64,000 bases of DNA from Burkholderiales bacterium (GTDB lineage: Bacteria; Pseudomonadota; Gammaproteobacteria; Burkholderiales; SG8-41), in assembly GCA_030683105.1 (NCBI GenBank), contig JAUXMZ010000024.1, positions 35,543 to 99,542 on the forward strand. The letters are read 5' to 3'. Shown here piece after piece: positions 56,467-64,000 of the stretch (the stretch's first letter is position 1; each line of letters begins with the position of its first letter). Both the position numbers and the translations under genes were made by a program. A model generated the notes under the pieces. The model did not search any database. It was not told the origin of the DNA and was given only the letters and a program-made list of their open reading frames with translations.

Positions 56467-57447
56467 ATGAACATCTGCATATTCGGTGCGGGCGCGGTGG
56501 GCAGCCATGTCGCTGCGTGTCTGGCAGCGGCAAAAAAAAATACGATTTCGGTGGTGGCGCGCGGCGCGCATCTGAAAGCGATTCAGGAACGGGGTATCAC
56601 CCTGCGCCATTACGGCGGCGAAGAGATGATCGGCCGGCCCACGGCTGCAACAGACGATCCCTCCTCGCTGCCGCCGCAGGATCTCGTGGTCGTCGCGCTC
56701 AAAGCGACAGCGCTGCCCGGTGTCGCCGACGCGCTGGCGCAATTGCTGGCGCCCGGCGGTTGGGCCGTTTTTCTGCTCAACGGCATCCCGTGGTGGTGGC
56801 CGCAGGGCCTGCCGGGCAACCGCGGACCATTAAAACTGCTCGACCCCGAGGGTGAACTCTGGAACAAGCTCAGGCAGCGGTCGCTGGGCTGTGTCGTCAA
56901 TTCGCCCAACGATCTGGTCGCACCGGGAGTAGTCGTGCACGTCGGACGCCGCCGCTTCACTTTTGGCGAACCGGACGGCTCGATCAGCGAACGGATCAAC
57001 CGCACCGCCGAGGCGTTCAATCACGGCGGCCTGGAGGCAGCAGTATCGCCGAACCTGCGCCGTGAAATCTGGAACAAGCTGCTGCTCAACGCATCCGGCA
57101 ATACGCTCTCGGCGCTGACGCACCTCTCGCCTGTAGACCTCGGCGCCGACCCGGAACTGCACCGGATTATGAGCAACATCATGCGCGAGACGCTCGAAGT
57201 CGCCGCGGCGCTGGGCTGGGATCTGCGCCATGAAGTGGATGTGGATCAACTCGCCTCCCGCAAGGACCGCATCCAGGGGGTGCGCCTGTCGATGATGCAG
57301 GACGTCGCCAGCCGGCGGCCGCTGGAAGTCGAAGCTATACTCGGCCAAACCCAGGCCTTCGCGCGCGAAGCAGGCGTCAGCGTGCCGACGATAGACGTGA
57401 TCCTGCCGCTGCTGCGCGGACTCGACCGTTCATTTCGCGCAGCCTGA
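56467..57447 (+). CDS. 2-dehydropantoate 2-reductase family protein
   Basis: The 326 residues open NICIFGAGAVGSHVA (NADPH loop) and keep the family's NKLLLNASGNTLSALTH segment with the catalytic Lys region. Many such proteins are ketopantoate reductases for pantothenate, but paralogues act on other 2-oxo acids; the pairing with an SDR favours a different, possibly catabolic, substrate. The ATG at 56467 is chosen over 56446. Confidence 0.88.
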   Translation: MNICIFGAGAVGSHVAACLAAAKKNTISVVARGAHLKAIQERGITLRHYGGEEMIGRPTAATDDPSSLPPQDLVVVALKATALPGVADALAQLLAPGGWAVFLLNGIPWWWPQGLPGNRGPLKLLDPEGELWNKLRQRSLGCVVNSPNDLVAPGVVVHVGRRRFTFGEPDGSISERINRTAEAFNHGGLEAAVSPNLRREIWNKLLLNASGNTLSALTHLSPVDLGADPELHRIMSNIMRETLEVAAALGWDLRHEVDVDQLASRKDRIQGVRLSMMQDVASRRPLEVEAILGQTQAFAREAGVSVPTIDVILPLLRGLDRSFRAA

Positions 57448-57488
57448 CCCCGAGGCGCCCTGCAGTCCTGGCACAAGCCGGGGCAAGG

Positions 57489-58454
57489 TCAACCAACCGC
57501 GCGATCGCGGCCTTCACGCTTGGCGCGGTACAGCAGTTCGTCAGCACGGCGGAACAGCGCTTCCGCGCCCTCGCCCGGCTGCCGCACCGCAATGCCGATT
57601 GAAATCGTTATCGGCGGAATCTTTTCATTGTGTCCGGGCAGGGGAACGATGCGCCGGACCGCACTACGCACGCGCTCTGCGATGAGCGCAGCGCTTTCCA
57701 GGACCAGGACCGTGGGCAACAGCAGGGCAAACTCCTCACCGCCATAACGCGCGGCAAAGTCGGTTGGCCGCAAAGAGGCCCGCAGCGCCTCGGCCACCTG
57801 TTGCAGCACGTAGTCGCCGCTCTGGTGCCCCCAGGTATCGTTGAACAGCTTGAACCGGTCTATATCGGCCACGAGCAGCGCAAACGATGCGCCCCCCTGG
57901 TCCGCGCGTGCCACCATTCGGCGCAAGGTGTCGTCAAACCAGCCCCGGTTATAGAGACCGGTCAGCGTGTCCGTAATCGAACGCAGGCGCATGATTTCGG
58001 AGGTGCGCACCTCCTCGCTCAGCAGGGCGTTGGTGCCGCGCAGACGCCGCGACAGGATGCGCAGCAGATTGCGGGCCACCGCATGCGAGCGATCCACCAA
58101 AGTCAGGATAGCGGGGCCTTCGAGCACCAGCAGATCGCATTCGCCGATCGCTTGCACCTTGTTCGAGGTCAGAGACCCGTCGATCACCGACAGCTCGCCG
58201 ACGCATTCACCGCGTCCGAGGTGAATTACGTCATCATCACCCGCCTGCAGCAGATCCACGCGCAACTCGCCGTGCAGCACCATGTACACGGTCTCATTCG
58301 GTATATTGGCCCCAAGCACCACTTCATCCGGTTCGGTGCGGCAGACGCAAGAACGCCCGAGCACGTCCACGATATCTTCGGGCGCCGCGCCATCGAACAG
58401 CAACATGTCGGAGAACGGCTCGCGCTTCGGATCGAACAGTCGCAACGTTTTCAT
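57489..58454 (-). CDS. cyclic-nucleotide-binding-domain diguanylate cyclase
   Basis: The 321 residues have a cNMP-binding fold at about 20-130 (GECVGELSVIDG), a linker, and GGDEF with GGEEF at 238-242 and the inhibitory RPTD at 229-232. The N-terminal domain could sense a cyclic nucleotide or act structurally; the classic cAMP-contact Arg is not obvious. It is convergent with the ketopantoate-reductase-like gene. Confidence 0.92.
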   Translation of the reverse strand: MKTLRLFDPKREPFSDMLLFDGAAPEDIVDVLGRSCVCRTEPDEVVLGANIPNETVYMVLHGELRVDLLQAGDDDVIHLGRGECVGELSVIDGSLTSNKVQAIGECDLLVLEGPAILTLVDRSHAVARNLLRILSRRLRGTNALLSEEVRTSEIMRLRSITDTLTGLYNRGWFDDTLRRMVARADQGGASFALLVADIDRFKLFNDTWGHQSGDYVLQQVAEALRASLRPTDFAARYGGEEFALLLPTVLVLESAALIAERVRSAVRRIVPLPGHNEKIPPITISIGIAVRQPGEGAEALFRRADELLYRAKREGRDRAVG

Positions 58455-58596
58455 AGGCAGGAGATCATTTCTGCGTGCGCCATCGTCGCTCCCATTTCAA
58501 CCATGTTAGAGATTGCAGTGAGCTTACCCACAAGCGTTCTCAATCACGGTAGCATGGTGCCGCCGTGAAAGCCTGTCAACCATCGTCATGGCCACG

Positions 58597-59418
58597 CTAA
58601 CGCACGACCACCAGGGGGCAGGTGATGGCCTCGAGCAGCGCCTCGATTTCGGGTTCGATGCCCTCGATGCCGTCGCCCGGCCAGAACATAGCACTGATAT
58701 CCACGTCGGCGGCAAGCCGGGCGACTTGCGCGGGCGCCAGCTCCGGCAAGCGCGTCACGCGCGCCGTCACACCGCGCTCGGCCAGCCAGGACTCGACCGT
58801 GGCGAGAAACGCCGCGTCCCGAGGCCCGATGATGAACAGCATCAGATCGGCGGCACTGGCCTGCGCCAACTGCTGCGCGGCCACCAGCACCCGCAGCGCG
58901 CCGGGGCCCGGCTGCAGCACGGCCGCCACCGTCCGCGTGCGGCGCGGCTTCGCACCCTGCACGCTGCCACGCAACGCGGTGCGCACGGCACCTGCCAGCG
59001 TCGCTTGGGTCATCGTCCGCACGGCGGTGCTGGCCAGCACCACGAAATCGCCGGCGCCGGCGGCCTCGAGCAACACGCGCGCCAGCCGGCCGCGTACCGT
59101 CGCGAAGGTCCACTCCAGGCGTATGCCATGTGCCGTCTCGGCCAGCACGCATCGCAGCTCTTCTGCCTGGCGCTTCAACGTCCGCTCGACATCGGCCGCG
59201 ACCAGCCGGCGCATGGTGGCGGAAGCCATGCCGATTTCCTGCGCAAACGGCAGTTCGGCCAGTCGCAGCAGATTGATGTCCTCGATGAACAGCGCCGCGA
59301 GTTCGATCCCGGCCGACTGCGCGAGCTGTGCCGCCGCAATCAGCGCCAGCGGATCAGGCGAAGCCGGCCCGATCGCCACGATCACTCGCGAGCGGGCGCC
59401 GGACGAACGGGCGGTCAT
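58597..59418 (-). CDS. UspA-like universal stress protein
   Basis: The 273-residue protein appears to hold two Usp-type alpha/beta domains (VIVAIGPASPDPLALIAA at the start, VAAVLQPGPGALRVLVAA near 165), each followed by a Usp-like region. The usual ATP motif G-x2-G-x9-GS is not clear, so nucleotide binding is uncertain. It overlaps the Lon-like stop as ATGA and is probably co-transcribed with it. Confidence 0.8.
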   Translation of the reverse strand: MTARSSGARSRVIVAIGPASPDPLALIAAAQLAQSAGIELAALFIEDINLLRLAELPFAQEIGMASATMRRLVAADVERTLKRQAEELRCVLAETAHGIRLEWTFATVRGRLARVLLEAAGAGDFVVLASTAVRTMTQATLAGAVRTALRGSVQGAKPRRTRTVAAVLQPGPGALRVLVAAQQLAQASAADLMLFIIGPRDAAFLATVESWLAERGVTARVTRLPELAPAQVARLAADVDISAMFWPGDGIEGIEPEIEALLEAITCPLVVVR

Positions 59419-61844
59419 GATGATTCTCTGGGGCCGCGGCGGCGCTTCGGTTTCCCGCCCTTGGCATAGGTCAGGCGTTGCGCGAGGAACTGCTTCAGGC
59501 GCTGCGCAATCCGTCCGTTGATGCTGGTAGCTGGCCAGTTGCCCGTGACATCGGGTTCGCCCGCGGCGACGCCCGTGAGGATTTCGATGGCCTGGTCTAT
59601 GGTCGAGACGGCAAACACATGAAATTTGCCGTCCGCCACCGCCTGCACGACGTTGCCGCGCAGCATCAGGTGCTCGATATTGGCGGCCGGAATCAGCGCG
59701 CCCTGCCCGCCATCGAGCCCGCGCGCGCTGCAGATGTCGAAGAACCCCTCTATTTTCTCGTTAACGCCGCCGATCGCCTGGATTTGGCCAAGCTGGTTCA
59801 CCGAACCGGTCACCGCCAGCGCTTGCCGGATCGGCACTTCAGCGAGCGAGGACATCAGCGCGGCCAGTTCGGCCACGGACGCGCTGTCGCCCTCGACCGT
59901 GCCGTAGGTCTGCTCGAACACCAGGCTCGCCGACAGCGAATGCAGCCGGTTGGCGGAAAACCGCGCGGCCAGGAAGGCGGACAGGATCAGCACCCCTTTG
60001 GAATGGATGGCCCCGCCCAGTTCGACTTCGCGCTGCACGTCGATGACGTTGCCATCGCCCAGCCGGGTGGTCGCCGTGATCCGGGTCGGCTCTCCAAAGA
60101 CGAAATTGCCGACCTCGAATACCGACAGGCCGTTGACCTGCCCCGTCTTCGCCCCGGCGGTGTCAATCAGCAGCGTGCCGCGCAGTATCGCCTCGTTAAA
60201 GCGCGCGCGCACACGGTCGGCGCGCGCGAGCTGGCCATCGATCGCCTGCTGGACGTGCTCGCCCAGCACATGCGCCGCCCCTGCGCGCCGCGCATGAAAA
60301 TCCGCCTCGCCCAAAAGATCGCTGAACTCCTGGACGTTGGTCGACAACCGCGCCGCATCGTTGACGCGACGCGCCCCATGCTCGATGACCCGGCTTACGG
60401 CGCCGCGCTCGAACGGCAGCATCCCGCCGCGGCGCGCGATCGTCGCCACCAGCTGCGCATACAGGCCGTTGGTTTCAGCGCTGCGCGGGATCTCCTCCTC
60501 GAAATCGGCCATCACCTTGAACAGCTCGGGGAAGTCGGGGTCCCACGCATAGAGCAGGTAGTACCAGATGCGCTCGCCGAACAGCACCACCTTGAGGTCG
60601 AGCGGAATCGGCTCCGGCTCGAGCGACTCGGTCGACACCAGGCTGTACATCTGGCCGATGGACTCGATGCGGATCTCGCGCGTAGCCAGCGCGCGCTTCA
60701 GCGCATCCCAGGCGAACGGCTGGGTCAGCAGCTTGTGGACATCGAGCATCAGGTAGCCGCCGTTGGCGCGATGCAGCGCGCCCGCCTTGATCAGCGAGAA
60801 ATCGGTCACCAACATCCCGAACTGCGCGATGTGCTCGACCCGTCCCAGCAGATTCTGATAGGTCGGAAAATCTTCGTACACCGCGGAGGACCGGTCGGGC
60901 TCGCTGCGGTCGACGATCACATTGACCAAGTAACGCCGGAACGACGGCGGCTCCGCCATCGGCAGGCCGAACGGGCCCGGCGCGCTGTCCTCCTTGCGCC
61001 GGAAATCATCGGCTTTGTCGATCACGTCCTGCTGCACGGCCTCGAGATATTTCGACACTTTCTCGAGATCGGCGTAGTCCTCCTTGATCTCCTTGATCAG
61101 ATTGCCGACCGCGAACAGCGTCACTTCCCGGTTCAGCTGCCGCACCCTGTCGCGATGCTCGCGCTGCCATTGCCGCATCTGGCGGAACAGGCGTTCGAGC
61201 TTGCTCCGCAGTTCCGCCATCACGCGTTCGAGTTCCTGCTGCTCGGCCTCCGGCAGTTTCGCGTACTCTTCGGCGCTGATGACTTCGCCGTTTTTCAGCG
61301 GCGCGAGCGAAAACCCGGTCGGGGTCCGCAGCAAACCGATGTTGTGGCTGGCGGCTTCCTTGCCCAGCTCGGTGAGCGCGGATTCGTGCCGTTCATTGAG
61401 TTCGGCATCTATCTGCTCGACACGCGTCCGGTATTCATCGCTCTCGAATGCGGCCGGGATCGCAGCGCCGAGTTCTTCCAGCAACTGCCGCATATGCGTC
61501 TGCAATTGCCGGCCGCGGCCGGCGGGCAGCGACAGGGCCAGCGGCTTGTGCGGCTGCGTGAAATTGTTGACGTAGACCCAGTCGAGCAGTTGCGCCGGTA
61601 GCCGCGCCTGCTGCTCGAGGCTGCTGCGCACCAGCGCGTGCTTGCCGGAACCGGCGGGCCCCATCACATACAGGTTGTAGCCCTGGCGCGCGATCCCCAG
61701 CCCGAAGTCGATCGCATCGCGCGCGCGTGCCTGCCCGATCGCCACGTCGGCGTCGGGCAATTCGGCGGTGGTCGTGAATTTGAACTGGTCCGGATCGCAG
61801 CGGCGATAGAGTTCCGCCGGCTCGAGTTTTCGCGGGGTATCCAT
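59415..61844 (-). CDS. Lon-like ATP-dependent protease (LonB/AAA_32 type)
   Basis: The 809 residues contain a Walker A, GPAGSGKH (62-69), a long coiled-coil insertion, and a C-terminal Lon protease domain. The catalytic dyad is Ser at about 654 (EGDSASVAELAALM) and Lys at about 697 (GGVNEKIEGFF), spaced 43 residues as in Lon. This family differs from classical Lon in its ATPase part. It is divergent from the GroEL paralogue, with an FNR-like site between. Confidence 0.92.
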   Translation of the reverse strand: MDTPRKLEPAELYRRCDPDQFKFTTTAELPDADVAIGQARARDAIDFGLGIARQGYNLYVMGPAGSGKHALVRSSLEQQARLPAQLLDWVYVNNFTQPHKPLALSLPAGRGRQLQTHMRQLLEELGAAIPAAFESDEYRTRVEQIDAELNERHESALTELGKEAASHNIGLLRTPTGFSLAPLKNGEVISAEEYAKLPEAEQQELERVMAELRSKLERLFRQMRQWQREHRDRVRQLNREVTLFAVGNLIKEIKEDYADLEKVSKYLEAVQQDVIDKADDFRRKEDSAPGPFGLPMAEPPSFRRYLVNVIVDRSEPDRSSAVYEDFPTYQNLLGRVEHIAQFGMLVTDFSLIKAGALHRANGGYLMLDVHKLLTQPFAWDALKRALATREIRIESIGQMYSLVSTESLEPEPIPLDLKVVLFGERIWYYLLYAWDPDFPELFKVMADFEEEIPRSAETNGLYAQLVATIARRGGMLPFERGAVSRVIEHGARRVNDAARLSTNVQEFSDLLGEADFHARRAGAAHVLGEHVQQAIDGQLARADRVRARFNEAILRGTLLIDTAGAKTGQVNGLSVFEVGNFVFGEPTRITATTRLGDGNVIDVQREVELGGAIHSKGVLILSAFLAARFSANRLHSLSASLVFEQTYGTVEGDSASVAELAALMSSLAEVPIRQALAVTGSVNQLGQIQAIGGVNEKIEGFFDICSARGLDGGQGALIPAANIEHLMLRGNVVQAVADGKFHVFAVSTIDQAIEILTGVAAGEPDVTGNWPATSINGRIAQRLKQFLAQRLTYAKGGKPKRRRGPRESS

Positions 61845-61937
61845 ATTCCGTCCTGTCCTTGTGCAACTCAGACGTGGATCATATGAATCTGAAATTCGCG
61901 CCCGGCGCCATACAACCGACAGAGATTACGTAAGAAT

Positions 61938-61951
61938 ATGATTTATATCAA
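61938..61951. promoter_or_regulatory. near-consensus FNR/ANR box between the Lon-like gene and groEL
   Basis: ATGAT-TTAT-ATCAA matches the FNR/ANR consensus TTGAT-N4-ATCAA at nine of ten positions. It lies 94 bp upstream of the Lon-like start and about 158 bp upstream of groEL. It predicts low-oxygen control of the protease/Usp operon. Confidence 0.6.
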
Positions 61952-62108
61952 TAAATCACAATGCCGCGCCACGGCTGCCGATGCGCCTTGATTGCAATTT
62001 CAAAATAACGGATTCCACGCGCCGCGATATTGATCCCGGTCAACCCCGGTGGCGGGCATCGTGGTTACATTTTACTGACGTTCTGCCATTACGCGGAGGG
62101 TTCCCGAC

Positions 62109-63731
62109 ATGCCCGCCAAAGAACTGGTCTTTCATGATGCAGCCCACGCCAAGATCCTGGCCGGCATGCGAACCATGGTGCAGGCCGTCAGGGTAACCCT
62201 CGGACCCAAAGCGCGCACCGTGGTAATCGAGCGCGGCTATGGCGCGCCCACCATCATCAACTCCGGCGTCATCGTCGCCCGCGAGATCGAGCTTGCCGAC
62301 CGCTTCGAGAACATGGGCGCGCAAATGGTCAGGGAGGTGGCCAGCAAGACCTCCGACATTGCCGGCGACGGCACCACCACCGCCATGGTCCTCGCCTACG
62401 GCATCGTCAGCGAAGGCATGAAGTACGTCGCCGCCGGCATGAATCCCATGGACCTGAAGCGGGGCATCGACCAGGCCGTTGCCGCGCTGGTCGAGAACCT
62501 GCGGCTGCTGGCGAAGCCGTGCAGCACGCCGACCGAAATCACCCAGGTGGCGACGATCTCCGCCAACTCCGATCGCTCGATCGGGGAAATCATTGCCAAT
62601 GCCATGGCCAAGGTCGGCAAGGACGGGGTGATCACCGTCGAGGAAGCCTCGGGCATGGCCAGCGAACTGGAACTCGTCGAAGGCATGCAGTTCGATCGCG
62701 GCTTCCTGTCGCCGTACTTCATCAACGACGTGGACAAACAGCGGGTGAAGCTGGAAGACGCCTATGTGTTGATCCACGACAAGAAGATCGCGTCGATCAA
62801 GGATTTGTTGCCGGTGCTTGAAGCGGTGGCCAAGTCCGGGAAACCGCTGCTGGTGATCGCCGAGGAAGTCGAGGGCGAGGCGCTGGCAACGCTGGTCGTC
62901 AACACGCTGCGCGGCGTGGTGAAAAGTTGTGCGGTGAAAGCCCCCGGGTTTGGCGACCGCCGCAAGGCCATGCTCGAAGACATCGCTATACTCACCAACG
63001 GGCGCGTCATCACCGAAGAGGCCGGCCTTGTGCTGGAACGCGCCGGCATCAGCGAACTGGGACAGGTCAAACGCATCGAAATCGACAAGGACAACACCAC
63101 GCTCGTCGGCGGCGCGGGCGATCCGGCTGCGATCGCGGCGCGCGTGGCCGACATCCGGCGCCAGATTAAGGACAGCACCAGCGACTACGACAAGGAAAAG
63201 CTCCAGGAGCGCGCGGCCAAGCTCGCCGGCGGCGTCGCGGTGGTCAAGGTGGGCGCGGCAACCGAAACGGAAATGAAGGAGAAAAAATCACGGGTCGAGG
63301 ATGCGATGCACGCCACCCATGCCGCCATCGAGGAAGGCGTTCTGCCGGGCGGCGGCGTGGCGCTGCTGCGCGCGCGCGCGCAACTTGCCGGCCTGCGCGG
63401 CGCCAACACCGACCAGGATTGCGGCATCAAAATCGTGCTGCGCGCGCTCGAAGATCCGCTGCGCCAGATCGTCTCCAACGCCGGGGAAGAGCCCTCGGTG
63501 GTGCTGAACCGCGTGCTCGAAGGCACAGGTAATTTCGGCTTCAATGCGCTGACCAATGAATACGGCGACCTGGTCGAGATGGGCGTGCTCGATCCGTGCA
63601 AGGTTACGCGCGTGGCGCTGCAGAACGCCGCCTCGATCGCCGGACTGGTGCTGACGACGGATTGCATGATCGCGCGACTGCCCGAGAAACCACGCCAGGC
63701 GGGTGCGGATTTCAGCGATGCTGATGCTTAG
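62109..63731 (+). CDS. GroEL-family chaperonin paralogue
   Basis: The 540 residues align along the full length of Gro[23 protein letters not shown] (Asp87 retained), [27 protein letters not shown], and the [11 protein letters not shown] region with the position of Asp398 retained. The key ATP-hydrolysis residue Asp52 is replaced by Ser (APTIINSGV). The GGM-repeat tail is missing; the end is [12 protein letters not shown]. No groES is beside it. This looks like a specialised second chaperonin rather than the housekeeping one. GGAGGG lies upstream of the ATG. Confidence 0.93.
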   Translation: MPAKELVFHDAAHAKILAGMRTMVQAVRVTLGPKARTVVIERGYGAPTIINSGVIVAREIELADRFENMGAQMVREVASKTSDIAGDGTTTAMVLAYGIVSEGMKYVAAGMNPMDLKRGIDQAVAALVENLRLLAKPCSTPTEITQVATISANSDRSIGEIIANAMAKVGKDGVITVEEASGMASELELVEGMQFDRGFLSPYFINDVDKQRVKLEDAYVLIHDKKIASIKDLLPVLEAVAKSGKPLLVIAEEVEGEALATLVVNTLRGVVKSCAVKAPGFGDRRKAMLEDIAILTNGRVITEEAGLVLERAGISELGQVKRIEIDKDNTTLVGGAGDPAAIAARVADIRRQIKDSTSDYDKEKLQERAAKLAGGVAVVKVGAATETEMKEKKSRVEDAMHATHAAIEEGVLPGGGVALLRARAQLAGLRGANTDQDCGIKIVLRALEDPLRQIVSNAGEEPSVVLNRVLEGTGNFGFNALTNEYGDLVEMGVLDPCKVTRVALQNAASIAGLVLTTDCMIARLPEKPRQAGADFSDADA

Positions 63732-63847
63732 CGCGCGTTTCAAAAAGACCAAGACCGATGTAACCGCCCAGCCCTCATCCCTGACCCTTCTGATGAAGCC
63801 CCTACCCTTCGGTATCCCCCAGTGGAGAAGGGAAACAAATGCCTCCC

Positions 63848-63867
63848 CTCTCCCGCTTGCGGGAGAG
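63848..63867. terminator. palindromic hairpin between groEL and the IS110 end
   Basis: CTCTCCCGC-TT-GCGGGAGAG is a perfect 9-bp stem with a 2-nt loop. It lies between two convergent genes. It resembles common repetitive palindromes of Proteobacteria and may end both transcripts, though no T-run follows. Confidence 0.5.
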
Positions 63868-63875
63868 CAACCGTG

Positions 63876-64000
63876 TCAAGAGGAAGGCTGAATTTTCCAT
63901 GTTTGGTTCTTTTTTAACATTGCATTGAGGATGGTCAGCAACTTTCGCATGCACGCGGTCATGACGAGCTTAAACGGCTTGCCGGAGGCCGTTAGGCGCT
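63876..64000 (-). mobile_element. IS110-family transposase, 3' end only
   Basis: On the minus strand the frame entering at the window edge reads ASGKPFKLVMTACMRKLLTI, then LNAMLKKNQTW, and stops at 63876. This matches the conserved C-terminus of IS110-type DEDD transposases. The rest lies outside the window, so intactness is unknown. Confidence 0.85.

Noticed and set aside
59478..61601. 707-codon plus-strand ORF opposite the Lon-like gene
   Set aside because: It is exactly antisense to a well-conserved protease with clear motifs. High GC at third positions makes such long antisense frames common; the protein is Arg/His/Gln-rich and has no recognisable domain.

Overview
The window reads as chromosome of a high-GC betaproteobacterium. 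The evidence is the complete mraZ-to-lpxC division and cell-wall cluster with rnpB, rsmI, lpoA, yraN and a BON lipoprotein next to it, an E. coli-like FtsZ C-terminal peptide, meso-diaminopimelate-type MurE, and heptose/LPS genes. No genus is claimed; this is inference from protein appearance and gene order.

Region 1 (about 0.1-20 kb, all minus strand) is a complete dcw cluster: mraZ, rsmH, ftsL, ftsI, murE, murF, mraY, murD, ftsW, murG, murC, murB, ddl, ftsQ, ftsA, ftsZ, then lpxC and a small membrane protein. Many neighbours overlap by 4 bp. A sigma70-like promoter and three 10-bp-spaced MraZ boxes precede mraZ. The cluster is peppered with short tandem repeats (mostly four 7-mers, or inverted 9-mers). 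They lie inside ddl, murB, murD, murF and murE as in-frame insertions, and they also supply start or stop codons. Upstream of both murG and murC is a mini-ORF that begins with a diverged copy of the next gene's first codons and ends on that gene's start codon.

Region 2 (20.2-25.9 kb) holds rnpB, chaC, pyrC and rsmI on the minus strand and a divergent lpoA-yraN-gmhA/diaA-BON lipoprotein operon on the plus strand. The promoter of that operon lies inside the rsmI coding region.

Region 3 (25.9-34.8 kb) is a nine-gene minus-strand operon: folE2, FAD oxidoreductase, DUF1365, CFA-synthase-like methyltransferase, chalcone-isomerase-like, MFS, DUF3833 lipoprotein, SDR, NTF2-like. It diverges from a MerR regulator that keeps every cobalamin-contacting residue known from CarH/LitR photoreceptors. 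The likely role is light- or photo-oxidation-induced membrane lipid modification.

Region 4 (34.8-44.5 kb) is mostly housekeeping: hldC, a SPOR protein, coaX, birA, an ABM protein, glnS, a PAS-GGDEF cyclase and a P-type ATPase. A structured MITE-like element sits exactly in the glnS stop codon.

Region 5 (44.6-53 kb) is accessory: a ParD/ParE-like pair, a persulfide-dioxygenase-like MBL protein ending in a second small repeat element, a gene fragment, a SWIM + SNF2 pair, HigB/HigA, and a PD-(D/E)XK nuclease with an unknown partner.

Region 6 (53-64 kb) holds tex, an SDR-ketopantoate reductase pair, a cNMP-GGDEF protein, and a stress block (UspA-like, Lon-like protease, divergent GroEL paralogue) around a near-consensus FNR/ANR site. 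The GroEL paralogue has Ser in place of Asp52. The window ends in the 3' end of an IS110-type transposase.
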